A stretch of DNA of 64,000 nt from Fictibacillus norfolkensis (GTDB lineage: Bacteria > Bacillota > Bacilli > Bacillales > Fictibacillaceae): assembly GCF_014836645.1 (NCBI RefSeq), contig NZ_JACSQM010000003.1, positions 434,001 through 498,000 of the forward strand, written 5' to 3'. Of the stretch, positions 45,916 through 54,179 are shown in pieces. The first letter of the stretch is position 1; the number at the start of each line of letters is the position of its first letter. The position numbers and the translations under genes were made by a program. Under the pieces are notes generated by a model that was not told the origin of the DNA, did no database searches, and was given only the letters and a program-made list of their open reading frames with translations.

Positions 45916-47952
45916 TTAATCTAGTCTTTCTTTGTCGAGCACACCTTGCCTTGTTAAAACTTCTCGAATCGATCGGTACGTCTCATCTTGCCAGAACTCT
46001 TCCGATTGAACGAGTCTAGCTGCATCGTTTCTAGCTGTTTCTAGGATCCGATAATCATGGACGAGGTCTGCTACCTTAAAGTTTGGAACACCGCTTTGCT
46101 TGTTTCCAAAAAAATCACCTGGACCACGAAGCTCGAGATCTTTTTCAGATAGCTCGAATCCATTAGTTGTCTCTGTCATAATCCTCATCCGCTCTTGACC
46201 TTCTTCAGACTTCGGATCTGCGATGAGTACACAATAGGATTGTTCGCTGCCTCGCCCGACTCGTCCTCTTAACTGATGTAGTTGAGAGAGCCCAAATCTT
46301 TCTGCATCGTATATGACCATGATAGTAGCGTTCGGAACATTTACCCCTACCTCTACAACCGTCGTAGACACGAGGATCTGACAAACATTCGCTGCAAACT
46401 TTCTCATCACTTCATCTTTTTCAGTCGAATGCAGTCTTCCATGCATGAGACCTACTTGATACGTTTGGAAGTAAGCACTTAGCTGCGCATGAACGTCAAT
46501 CGCATTCTGAACATCTATTTTTTCTGATTCTTCGATTAACGGACAGATCACATAAGCTTGTCTTCCAGATTCAATTTCTTTTTTTATAAAATCAAGTACA
46601 CGATCTAACATCCCGTGTTTCGCCCAATGCGTGATGATAGGCTTTCTTCCCGCTGGCATCACATCAATCGTTGAAACATCCATGTCACCAAACGCCGATA
46701 TCGCAAGAGTTCGAGGAATAGGAGTTGCCGTCATAAAGAGAACATCCGGACTCTCACCTTTTTCCCTTAATACTCTTCTTTGGTTAACACCAAACCGATG
46801 CTGTTCGTCTGTAATCACTAGACCAAGGCTATTAAAATTTACTTCCTCTTGAATAAGGGCGTGTGTACCAACCATGATCTGGATTTCGCCTTGTTGTAAA
46901 AGATTCAACGTTTCTCTCCGCATTTTCCCTTTAACAGAAGAAGTTAAAAGAGCTACTGTAATTCCAAACGGAGCAAAAAGCTCTTTTAACGATTGAAAAT
47001 GCTGTTCAGCAAGAATTTCTGTTGGTACCATAAGCGCACCCTGTCTATTAGCTGTAACTGCTGCATATAACGCTACAGCTGCCACTACTGTTTTACCAGA
47101 GCCAACATCACCTTGAAGCAGCCTGTTCATACGGCTCGTATCTGAGAGATCTCTTAATATCTCATCTACCACCCTCTGCTGCGCTTCGGTTAGCTGAAAC
47201 GGTAAAGAACGAATGAACGTGTTTACTTGATCTCGATCAAACTTTAACGCTGCTCCTTTAGATTGCTGTCTGTTCCATTTTCTGAAGATCTGCATCTTTA
47301 ATTGAAAATACAACAATTCTTCATACGCTAGCCTTCTTCTTCCCGCTTTTAACGCTTTAAAATCTTCAGGAAAATGCATCATCTTAAGAGCTGATTCTCG
47401 ATCCGGAAGTCGATAAGATTCACGGATCTCTTGAGGAAGTGGATCCTCGATCTCACCAGAGAACTGACGAAATGCCGAATCTATTATCTTACGCATCGTT
47501 TTTCCATATAGAGAGCCTTTGACCGAATAGACTGGTTCAATCTTATGATCATCACTGAATGTTCCAAAATGAACATCGCTGACAGTTAAGGTCATTTTAT
47601 TACGGTCCCATTTACCTGTTACCGTAAGTGTTTGTCCTAGAGCAATCTGATTCTTTAAGAAAGGTCGATTGAAGATTGTCGCAGTGATCAAATATTTACC
47701 GATCAACATCCTAAATGTTAAACGTGATTTTTTCTTCGGAAAATAACGCAGAGAAGGTTCAGAGTGAACCTTCCCTTCAATCGTTGCTTTTTCATCATGC
47801 GCAATCTCCGCAAGATCTTTCTTTTGATAATCTTCATACCGGTAGGGTAGATATTCTAACAGATCTTCAACTGAATGAATGCCCATACTAGCAAGCTCCT
47901 CAGCCTTCTTCTCTCCAATACCGTTTACCGTTGTTATGGATTGATTCAGCAT
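45916..47952 (-). CDS. recG: RecG, ATP-dependent branched DNA helicase
   Basis: A 678-residue superfamily 2 helicase. An N-terminal wedge/OB domain (about 50-140) is followed by helicase motifs: QRVVDEIL, Walker A GDVGSGKT (281-288), DEQH box in VITDEQHRFGV, TATPIPRTLA and the C-terminal QLRGRVGRG. It reverses stalled forks and processes Holliday junctions. The terminus lies 3 bases before the fapR promoter and its start follows sdaAA by 2 bases. Confidence 0.97.
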   Translation of the reverse strand: MLNQSITTVNGIGEKKAEELASMGIHSVEDLLEYLPYRYEDYQKKDLAEIAHDEKATIEGKVHSEPSLRYFPKKKSRLTFRMLIGKYLITATIFNRPFLKNQIALGQTLTVTGKWDRNKMTLTVSDVHFGTFSDDHKIEPVYSVKGSLYGKTMRKIIDSAFRQFSGEIEDPLPQEIRESYRLPDRESALKMMHFPEDFKALKAGRRRLAYEELLYFQLKMQIFRKWNRQQSKGAALKFDRDQVNTFIRSLPFQLTEAQQRVVDEILRDLSDTSRMNRLLQGDVGSGKTVVAAVALYAAVTANRQGALMVPTEILAEQHFQSLKELFAPFGITVALLTSSVKGKMRRETLNLLQQGEIQIMVGTHALIQEEVNFNSLGLVITDEQHRFGVNQRRVLREKGESPDVLFMTATPIPRTLAISAFGDMDVSTIDVMPAGRKPIITHWAKHGMLDRVLDFIKKEIESGRQAYVICPLIEESEKIDVQNAIDVHAQLSAYFQTYQVGLMHGRLHSTEKDEVMRKFAANVCQILVSTTVVEVGVNVPNATIMVIYDAERFGLSQLHQLRGRVGRGSEQSYCVLIADPKSEEGQERMRIMTETTNGFELSEKDLELRGPGDFFGNKQSGVPNFKVADLVHDYRILETARNDAARLVQSEEFWQDETYRSIREVLTRQGVLDKERLD

Positions 47953-47954
47953 CG

Positions 47955-48842
47955 TTACTTCTCGTTCAGTGGGATGCCGAATATTTTTGCTTCAAGCTCT
48001 CTTCCTGTTGGTGTAGCTGCTAAGCCTCCAAGAGCTGTTTCACGGAGTGCAGATGGCATCGAGAGACCTATCTTGTACATCGCATCGATCACTTCGTCAC
48101 ATGGAATACGGCTTACGATCCCAGCAAGTGCCATATCAGCCGCAACGATGGCATTGCTTGCACCCATCGCGTTTCGTTTCACACAAGGAACTTCTACTAA
48201 TCCCGCGACAGGATCACAAACGAGTCCTAACATGTTCTTTAGTGCAATCGCCATCGCTTCCGCAGATTGAGAAGGTGACCCGCCTGCAAGTTCGACGATT
48301 GCTGCTGCCGCCATTCCCGTAGCAGAGCCTACCTCAGCTTGGCAACCACCAGCAGCTCCAGAAATAGAAGCGTTGTTTGCTACAACAAAACCAAACGCAC
48401 CTGCAGCAAATAAATACTCGATCATCTGTTCCCGGGTAGGATTTAATTTTTCTTTTAACGCAAACAGAGTACCAGGAACGACTCCTGCAGAACCTGCGGT
48501 AGGTGTTGCACAAATCGTACCCATTGCCGCGTTCACTTCATTCGTAGCCATGGCTTTGCTTACTGCATCAAGCATAAGTTCGCCTGATAGAGATTTACCA
48601 GATTGAATATACGTTTGAAGAAGCTTTCCATCCCCTCCAGTTAGACCAGAATGTGATTTCACATCTTCTGTAATTCCGCGCATGACGGCTTCTTCCATCA
48701 CTCTTAAATTTCGATCCATGAATCCTAGAACTTCTTCTCTAGAACGCCCAGTAACATCCATCTCTTGCTGTATCATAATCTCTGAGATCTTACAATTTTT
48801 CGACTCAGCTAATTCTATTAATTCTGCTACATTACGAAACAT
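47955..48842 (-). CDS. sdaAA: SdaAA, L-serine dehydratase alpha subunit
   Basis: About 295 residues starting MFRNVAELIELAES at ATG 48840-48842; the frame's GTG at 48851 lies in the GAGGTGAG ribosome site. It carries the Fe-S cysteine context of the iron-sulfur serine dehydratase: MGTICATPTAGSAGVVPG and GLVCDPVAGLVEVPCVKRN, with GGCQAEVGSATGMAAAAIVE. It deaminates L-serine to pyruvate together with the beta subunit. It lies 12 bases after sdaAB. Confidence 0.95.
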   Translation of the reverse strand: MFRNVAELIELAESKNCKISEIMIQQEMDVTGRSREEVLGFMDRNLRVMEEAVMRGITEDVKSHSGLTGGDGKLLQTYIQSGKSLSGELMLDAVSKAMATNEVNAAMGTICATPTAGSAGVVPGTLFALKEKLNPTREQMIEYLFAAGAFGFVVANNASISGAAGGCQAEVGSATGMAAAAIVELAGGSPSQSAEAMAIALKNMLGLVCDPVAGLVEVPCVKRNAMGASNAIVAADMALAGIVSRIPCDEVIDAMYKIGLSMPSALRETALGGLAATPTGRELEAKIFGIPLNEK

Positions 48843-48854
48843 ACTTCTCACCTC

Positions 48855-49517
48855 TTAATCGTGTATCTTTACTACTTGTTGAACAATCGGGAGAGAATTT
48901 AGTTCGTTTATGATGATCTCATCTGCATTCTGATCGATCTCAATAACCATCAATGCTTCTTTCCCTTTTTCTTTTCTTGATACTTCCATATGACCAATAT
49001 TGATCTCGTGCTTAGCTAATATGTTTGCCACCCCTGCTATCGCTCCATATTTATCATTATGAACGATCAAAAGAGCTGGGTGATTTCCGGATAGACGCAG
49101 TTCAAACCCATTAAGTTCGGTAATCTCTATTTTTCCGCCACCGATTGATATTCCGACAACTTCGATTCTGTCTGTCTCATCTCCAATGATGACGCGTGCT
49201 GTGTTAGGGTGGTCGGTTATAGCATCCTCAGCTGTCATCTTAACCTTGATCCCTTCTTGCTTCGCGATTGTAAGCGCATCCACAATTCGAGTATCAAACG
49301 TGTCATAATCTAGGATTCCGCCAACGATCGCAACATCCGTCCCGTGACCTCGATAAGTTTTTGCAAAAGAGCCATAGAACGATATGGTTGCGTATTTAGG
49401 TTTCCTGCCGAAAAGACTTCTCGCTACTCGACCGATGCGTGCCGCGCCGGCTGTATGTGAACTAGAAGGTCCTATCATAATGGGACCGATAATATCAAAT
49501 ACACTTTTATATTTCAT
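48855..49517 (-). CDS. sdaAB: SdaAB, L-serine dehydratase beta subunit
   Basis: About 220 residues starting MKYKSVFDIIGPIMIGPSSS at ATG 49515-49517 behind AAGGAGA; the longer frame to 49580 overlaps the terminator and is rejected. The PSSSHTAGAARIGRVARSLF block is the family motif, and a C-terminal ACT domain (about 145-220; LLIVHNDKYGAIAGVANILA) likely senses serine. It works with SdaAA. Confidence 0.95.
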   Translation of the reverse strand: MKYKSVFDIIGPIMIGPSSSHTAGAARIGRVARSLFGRKPKYATISFYGSFAKTYRGHGTDVAIVGGILDYDTFDTRIVDALTIAKQEGIKVKMTAEDAITDHPNTARVIIGDETDRIEVVGISIGGGKIEITELNGFELRLSGNHPALLIVHNDKYGAIAGVANILAKHEINIGHMEVSRKEKGKEALMVIEIDQNADEIIINELNSLPIVQQVVKIHD

Positions 49518-49555
49518 GACGTTCTCCTTCAAGTTGCGTTTTTTCCCAAAAAAAT

Positions 49556-49605
49556 AAGTATTCCCTCTTAACTTTATCACACTTTAAGTTTAAGAGAGAA
49601 TACTT
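49556..49605 (-). terminator. Rho-independent terminator after yloV
   Basis: Minus-strand AAGTATTCTCTCTTAAACTT pairs with AAGTTAAGAGGGAATACTT to form a stem of about 18 bp, then ATTTTTTTGGG. It starts about 8 bases after the yloV stop and isolates yloU-yloV from sdaAB. Confidence 0.88.
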
Positions 49606-49613
49606 TTCATTTT

Positions 49614-51290
49614 TTACTCTACTGATAAGATGAATGAATAGATCGGCTGCTTGCCATTATGAATTTCAGCTTCCACATCAGGAAACTTTTCTTCAATAAA
49701 TTCAGCAAGCTCCTGCGCTTCTTCTTCAGAGCTATCTTCACCATAGATGATCGTAACGATCTCTGAATCTTCATCTAACATGTTTGAGAGAAGTTCTTTC
49801 GTAACTTCTTGTTTGTCCGTCTTAGAAGTTAGAATTTTCCCTTCAGATATTCCCATAAAATCACCTTTTGCAATTTCAACACCATCGATTGATGTATCAC
49901 GAACCGCATAAGTAACTTGGCCTGATTTAACAGCAGCAATCGCCTCGTTCATCTTCTTTTCATTCTCAGCCATATCAGCTGAAGGATTGAAAGCTAAAAT
50001 AGAAGCGATACCTTGTGGCACTGTTTTTGTTCGGATGATTACAACTTCTTCATCAACAACACTCGCAGCTTGTTCAGATGCCATGATGATGTTGCTGTTG
50101 TTCGGAAGGATGAACACTTTCTCAGCGTTAACTTCAGCAATTGCTTTTACGATATCTTCTGTACTTGGGTTCATCGTTTGTCCACCTTGGATAACCGATG
50201 CGCCCATCGATGAAAACATCTCTTCGATTCCTTCACCCATTGCAACTGTAACGATACCATATTCTTTTTTCTTCTCTGAAGCAGGTTGCGAGTACGAAGG
50301 AATTACTTCGTTCTCGCTCTCTAGAATCGCTGAGTGCTGCTCACGCATGTTTTCGACCTTGATATTGATCAAGCTGCCATAACGATGTGCAAGTGTTAGC
50401 ATGTTACCAGGTTGTTCCGTATGAATGTGAACCTTTACTACGTCTTCATCAGCAACGACTAGTAAGGAATCACCATGTTGACTTAACTCATTACGGAAGT
50501 TGATCTCATCAAATGGATTACTTTTGATCTTTTTATCTTCAAACCTAACCATGAACTCTGTACAATATCCAAAATGGATATCTTCCGTCTTCATGTGCAT
50601 CTGTGCTTTATGATGCTCAGCGTTAACAAGTTCACCCATCGAAGGAGCATTTACTGAAACTTTTGGCAGTTCTTTGCCTTCTAATACAGCTAAAAACCCT
50701 TCATAAACAGTGACTAACCCTTGTCCACCAGAATCAACAACGCCCACTTCTTTTAGAACCGGAAGTAGATCAGGAGTACGGTTTAAGGAAGCTTTCGATT
50801 CTTTAACAAGCTCTTTCATAATGTATAGAATATCGTCTGATTTTTTAGCTTCTTTAACTGCTTTTCTTGCAGCATCTTTAGCTACAGTTAAAATCGTACC
50901 TTCTACTGGTTTCATAACAGCTTTATAGGCTGTTTCTACACCTTTATCAAATGCATTGGCAAATTCAGCAGCGTTAATCGTCTCTTTTCCTTCCATTGAT
51001 TTAGAGAATCCTCTAAACAACTGTGAAAGAATAACACCAGAGTTTCCACGCGCTCCCATGAGTAAGCCTTTAGCAAAAGCACTGGCAACAGCGCCAATTT
51101 GATTGGATGTGTTCTTTTCTACTTCTTTTGCACCAGAAGTAATCGTTAAATTCATGTTTGTTCCTGTATCACCATCTGGTACAGGGAAAACATTAAGTGC
51201 GTCGACCATTGCTGCATTTCTTGTTAAGTTTGAAGCACCCTCGAGTACCATTTTTGAAAACTTTTTTCCGTCTAATACTTTTAAAGACAC
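49614..51290 (-). CDS. fakA: FakA/YloV, fatty acid kinase ATP-binding subunit (DAK2-type)
   Basis: A 558-residue protein. The N-terminal DhaL/DAK2-like ATP domain (about 10-200) carries VFPVPDGDTGTNMNLTI and GLLMGARGNSGVILSQLF; the middle has a DEAC-type domain, and the C-terminus (about 300-558) a DUF-like EDD fold. In S. aureus FakA, with lipid carrier FakB, phosphorylates host fatty acids. FakB partners are not in this window. The start is GTG 51288-51290, 6 bases after GGAGGA. It is transcribed with yloU. Confidence 0.92.
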   Translation of the reverse strand: MSLKVLDGKKFSKMVLEGASNLTRNAAMVDALNVFPVPDGDTGTNMNLTITSGAKEVEKNTSNQIGAVASAFAKGLLMGARGNSGVILSQLFRGFSKSMEGKETINAAEFANAFDKGVETAYKAVMKPVEGTILTVAKDAARKAVKEAKKSDDILYIMKELVKESKASLNRTPDLLPVLKEVGVVDSGGQGLVTVYEGFLAVLEGKELPKVSVNAPSMGELVNAEHHKAQMHMKTEDIHFGYCTEFMVRFEDKKIKSNPFDEINFRNELSQHGDSLLVVADEDVVKVHIHTEQPGNMLTLAHRYGSLINIKVENMREQHSAILESENEVIPSYSQPASEKKKEYGIVTVAMGEGIEEMFSSMGASVIQGGQTMNPSTEDIVKAIAEVNAEKVFILPNNSNIIMASEQAASVVDEEVVIIRTKTVPQGIASILAFNPSADMAENEKKMNEAIAAVKSGQVTYAVRDTSIDGVEIAKGDFMGISEGKILTSKTDKQEVTKELLSNMLDEDSEIVTIIYGEDSSEEEAQELAEFIEEKFPDVEAEIHNGKQPIYSFILSVE

Positions 51291-51305
51291 AAAACTTCCT
51301 CCTAA

Positions 51306-51668
51306 CTAAGGGGTTGTCACCCTGACACCTTGAACATAGATATTGACTGAGTCAACCGCCAAACCAAGCATTTGATCCAGGGTATATTTCACTTTGTTCT
51401 GAACGTTATGAGCCACTTCAGAAATCTTTGTTCCATAACTAACGATGATATACATGTCAATATGTACTTCATCCTCTTCTTGTCGAACAACGATCCCTCG
51501 GGAGAAATTTTCACGTCCTAAAAGTTCAGTTATTCCATCCTTTAATTGCTTCCTTGATGCCATGCCAACAATTCCGTAACAATCAATTGCGGCTCCACCG
51601 GCTATAGTGGCAATTACTTCATTAGAAATATCAATTTGACCATAGGTTGTTTTCATTTCAATGGACAT
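51306..51668 (-). CDS. yloU: YloU, Asp23/Gls24 family envelope stress protein
   Basis: A 120-residue soluble protein of the Asp23/Gls24 family, with ISNEVIATIAGGAAIDCYGI at the start, VHIDMYIIVSYGTKISEVAH and a C-terminal DSVNIYVQGVRV. Family members are membrane-associated via AmaP-like partners and linked to cell envelope stress. It lies 15 bases before yloV, its usual partner. Confidence 0.92.
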   Translation of the reverse strand: MSIEMKTTYGQIDISNEVIATIAGGAAIDCYGIVGMASRKQLKDGITELLGRENFSRGIVVRQEEDEVHIDMYIIVSYGTKISEVAHNVQNKVKYTLDQMLGLAVDSVNIYVQGVRVTTP

Positions 51669-51807
51669 GCTTATATCCCCCTTTAATTTGTTAAATGGCT
51701 AACAAATATTTTACTATACATCAGCCTATTTTGAAAGGACTACTACATTTCACACTATGTAAATAGTATTGTCAAGGAAATTTACTTGAAAACCTTTTAC
51801 GAATATG

Positions 51808-51836
51808 TTGCATTGCTTCTGAAGTCATGCTAATAT
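51808..51836 (+). promoter_or_regulatory. Extended -10 promoter for rpmB
   Basis: Plus-strand TTGCAT (51808-51813), 17-base spacer, TAATAT (51831-51836) with TGC just before it, a TGn extended -10. Start near 51843, about 61 bases before rpmB. Confidence 0.65.
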
Positions 51837-51903
51837 TATTTAGTATTTAACATACGATTGAATTGATGCAAAGCTTTTTTTGCTGTAAAGGAGGTTCACC
51901 TAC

Positions 51904-52092
51904 ATGGCTCGTAAATGTTTTATTACTGGAAAAGGACCTAAAACTGGTAACAAGCGTTCTCACGCAATGAACAAATCAAAGAAAAGCTGGGGAGCTAACG
52001 TCCAAAAGGTTCGTATTCTTGTGGACGGAAAGCCTAAACGCGTATACGTATCTGCTCGTGCCCTTAAATCTGGCAAAGTTGAACGTGTATAA
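51904..52092 (+). CDS. rpmB: 50S ribosomal protein L28
   Basis: A 62-residue basic protein reading [20 protein letters not shown] then [20 protein letters not shown] L28 signature and ending [13 protein letters not shown]. It carries only the N-terminal Cys, that is, a form lacking the full zinc-binding set. It stands on the plus strand divergent from yloU, with its own promoter and a GGAGGT ribosome site. A perfect terminator follows. Confidence 0.98.
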   Translation: MARKCFITGKGPKTGNKRSHAMNKSKKSWGANVQKVRILVDGKPKRVYVSARALKSGKVERV

Positions 52093-52095
52093 ATA

Positions 52096-52125
52096 AAAAC
52101 AGCAGCAACCGCTGCTGTTTTTTTC
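52096..52125 (+). terminator. Rho-independent terminator after rpmB
   Basis: AAAACAGCAGC and GCTGCTGTTTT form a perfect 11-bp stem around AACC, followed by TTTTTC on the plus strand. The A-rich left side also allows function on the minus strand. Confidence 0.88.
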
Positions 52126-52283
52126 TTTGTCCAAAAGTGGAAGATGATAAAGATACTGTAAATTAGACAGTATTTTCTTTAACCGGACAGTAAATAATTC
52201 AATCTAGACAGTATTTACTTTTTAAAGACTCTCTCTAAATGATTGTTGCTTTTTTGGTGTTTTCTTTTTCTCATCTTAGGCAA

Positions 52284-52494
52284 GTTGATTGGAGCGTAAG
52301 GTTGCCTGCCTGCAACATGAGGTGCTTCTCGTAAGGCATGCGACGAGGAAGTTCACTTAGTTATCATAAACTTGTAGACACAGGAGCAGAGAGACAACCT
52401 TGAAGCGGATAGGTGGAGACTCCTAAAGGCGCAAAGCGGCAGGAGGCTCACCGTTCGCCCCATGGAAAGCGAGCAACCTGGAGCGGAAATCAAC
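52284..52494. repeat. Structured intergenic repeat, copy B (211 bp)
   Basis: Begins GTTGATTGGAGCGTAAGG and ends GGAGCGGAAATCAAC, an inverted repeat pair (7-9 bp). The right half matches copy A at 29769-29898: GAGACTCCTAAAGGCGCAAA, GCTCACC, GGAAAGCGAGCAACCTG. The left arm is different and longer, with TGCCTGCCTGCAACATGAGG, GGCATGCGACGAGGAAG and GTAGACACAGGAGCAGAG. This modular make-up suggests a family of repeats with exchangeable arms. Confidence 0.78.
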
Positions 52495-52526
52495 TACTTT
52501 CATAGAACCACTCATAAAATACAAAA

Positions 52527-52554
52527 CAAAAAAAGCGCACAAGCGCTTTTTTTG
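52527..52554 (-). terminator. Rho-independent terminator after spoVM
   Basis: AAAAAAAGCGC and GCGCTTTTTTT form a perfect stem with an ACAA loop; T runs flank it on both strands. It lies 5 bases after the spoVM stop. Confidence 0.85.
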
Positions 52555-52558
52555 TTTG

Positions 52559-52639
52559 TTATCCTTTTTTGAAAGAACCTAAGACGGCACGTACGAAGCC
52601 TCCTAAGAATTTAGGAAGTTTAATGGTATAAAATTTCAT
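52559..52639 (-). CDS. spoVM: SpoVM, spore coat assembly peptide
   Basis: A 26-residue peptide with the sequence start MKFYTIKLPKFLGGFVRAVL followed by GSFKKG. It matches B. subtilis SpoVM almost throughout, including Pro9, which fixes the amphipathic helix for binding convex membrane. SpoVM marks the forespore outer membrane and recruits the coat scaffold ATPase SpoIVA. A strong GGAGGAGGGG ribosome site precedes the ATG. It is too short for most gene callers. It lies between rpmB and thiN, as in B. subtilis. Confidence 0.96.
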   Translation of the reverse strand: MKFYTIKLPKFLGGFVRAVLGSFKKG

Positions 52640-52743
52640 CTTACCCCTCCTCCAGGCCCATAAAAAATGATAAGAGCTAAACATAATTACTTTATTCCCC
52701 TTTTTATAAAAAGGTGCTTTGGGGGCCTGTATTCCGTGATTTT

Positions 52744-53388
52744 TTAATCACGGCTCTTTACCATCAATATTATGCCGGAGTCAAAAGAATAAGTACCACT
52801 TTTATTTACAAGCTCATTGGAAACACATAATGATGATCCAGCCTGAAGCTTAGCTTGTTCTAACGGATATTTAAATCCCTCTAAAGTTATGCCTGTCACT
52901 TCTTCACTTTGAGCCAGAAATGAGATGTATGAATATCTATGATCCTGCTCAATATCATAGCATCCCGGCAAATGTAAGGAGATCTCATTCCTACTATCCA
53001 AGATTCTTACATCTGCTCGCACTTTCAGACTTCTAATTAATAACTGGATGTTCATCAGTTCGTGATCTAGCCTTCCGCCAGTAGCGCCGAATATTCGTAT
53101 TTGTTCCGGATCTTGTTTCAACGCCCACTCTAGTGCCAGCTCCATGTCTGTAGCATCTTTTTCAGATTGATATTGATTCACTTTTATTGAAGAATTCATT
53201 ATTCTTTTTCTCTCATCATTAGAAACAGAATCAAAATCACCAAATGCATGCTGTGGAAAGATGCCATTTCTCAATAAGAAGAGCGTTCCTCTGTCGACTC
53301 CAATCCAAATATGATCTGTTGAATGATCGTATGGCTTGAGATCAGGAATCAAACGCTCAGGGCCTCCTGCAACGATGCTTATTCTCAT
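52744..53388 (-). CDS. thiN: ThiN, thiamine pyrophosphokinase
   Basis: A 214-residue enzyme beginning MRISIVAGGPERLIPDLKPY. It has the TPK core motifs IGVDRGTLFLL, FGDFDSVS, EKDATDMELALEWAL and FGATGGRLDHELMNIQLL. It converts thiamine and ATP to TPP directly. It overlaps the thiT stop by 4 bases and so is under the same TPP riboswitch. In B. subtilis thiN (yloS) occupies the same place without thiT. Confidence 0.94.
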   Translation of the reverse strand: MRISIVAGGPERLIPDLKPYDHSTDHIWIGVDRGTLFLLRNGIFPQHAFGDFDSVSNDERKRIMNSSIKVNQYQSEKDATDMELALEWALKQDPEQIRIFGATGGRLDHELMNIQLLIRSLKVRADVRILDSRNEISLHLPGCYDIEQDHRYSYISFLAQSEEVTGITLEGFKYPLEQAKLQAGSSLCVSNELVNKSGTYSFDSGIILMVKSRD

Positions 53389-53954
53389 GCTGCTTGATGA
53401 CGACCGTTATGAGCAGCATGAAGTAGTTTCGGAGCCGTATTCGTTAAAAGAATAACAACTAGCGCAGTAATCCCGAAAATAACAATCATGAATGATCCGT
53501 TGTATAAGAATGAATAAAGCCATATGTTCATCTCTTCTGCTAGATCACTAAAAAAGATAACCCCTGATAAAACGTGCGAGATTGTCCTTAACAAACATCC
53601 TACGAAAATTCCTGTAACCATCAAGAACGTTCTCTTGCTCGCACTTTGAGAGATAGACGGCGCAAATGCCCCAGCAACACCTGCCAGAGCAAATGCTAAA
53701 GGATAGTCTAGGATCATCTGTGCTGGATGGATCACGTAAGGATTCACAAGAAGTTGAAGAAGTCCTACCGCTAACCCCGTGAGAACACCTGCTTTTAGTC
53801 CTCTTCTAAAAGCCATTAAAAAGATTGGAACCATCTCTAACGAAACAGAACCACCTTGTGGCCATGGACCGGCAAACTTAATTAATCCTAAGATCAATGA
53901 TAATGCAGACATGATAGCAATTTCTGTTAATAAAGATATATTGTTTGTTTTCAT
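53385..53954 (-). CDS. thiT: ThiT, thiamine-binding S component of an ECF transporter
   Basis: About 189 residues with roughly six membrane helices; starts MKTNNISLLTEIAIMSALSL at ATG 53952-53954 behind TAGGGGG. The longer frame to 53984 has no ribosome site. It matches ThiT (YuaJ): LIKFAGPWPQGGSVSLEMVP and HPAQMILDYPLAFALAG, whose aromatic and Glu residues bind thiamine. It needs the shared EcfA/A'/T module, which is not in the window. A TPP riboswitch with a terminator lies just upstream. Confidence 0.92.
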   Translation of the reverse strand: MKTNNISLLTEIAIMSALSLILGLIKFAGPWPQGGSVSLEMVPIFLMAFRRGLKAGVLTGLAVGLLQLLVNPYVIHPAQMILDYPLAFALAGVAGAFAPSISQSASKRTFLMVTGIFVGCLLRTISHVLSGVIFFSDLAEEMNIWLYSFLYNGSFMIVIFGITALVVILLTNTAPKLLHAAHNGRHQAA

Positions 53955-53998
53955 ACAAGATAACCCCCTATATTCTTTCTTCATGTTACCAGAAAAAC

Positions 53999-54035
53999 AA
54001 AAAAAGCAACCGGCATGTGAGCTCGGTTGCTTTTG
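53999..54035 (-). terminator. Intrinsic terminator, expression platform of the TPP riboswitch
   Basis: Minus-strand AAAAGCAACCG and CGGTTGCTTTT form a stem around about 12 bases, followed by TTTGTTTTT. It sits between the riboswitch aptamer and the thiT start, so TPP binding would be expected to favour it and stop thiT-thiN transcription. Confidence 0.82.
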
Positions 54036-54059
54036 AGATATACATTCAAAAAGTCATAC

Positions 54060-54155
54060 GACTCCACATCCCTACGCAGGTATGATCCAGCTTCAGGTTC
54101 AAAGGGTCGGGAGAACACTCCCCTCTCAGCCCTTTAAAGGACTCCCCCTGTGGTT
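54060..54155 (-). promoter_or_regulatory. TPP (THI-box) riboswitch
   Basis: The minus-strand sequence has the TPP aptamer in order: 5' P1 CCACAGGGGGAG, the GGGCTGAGAGG pyrimidine-sensor block, CCCTTTGAACCTGAAGC, GGATCATACCTGCGTAGGGA and a 3' P1 strand ATGTGG pairing with CCACA. This is the full THI box. A TATAAT box at the rpe stop (about 54177-54182) may be its promoter. It controls thiT and thiN. Confidence 0.94.
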
Positions 54156-54179
54156 GCTTATTTTATTTTCTGTAATCAA

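Larger units (their letters stand above)
52093..52558. other. Intergenic region between rpmB and spoVM
   Basis: About 470 bases with two terminators at the edges (52096-52125 and 52527-52554) and repeat copy B (52284-52494) in the middle. The AT-rich bases 52126-52283 hold direct-repeat-like fragments (AGACAGTATTTTCTTT near 52167 and AGACAGTATTTACTTT near 52207). No gene is seen. Confidence 0.7.
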
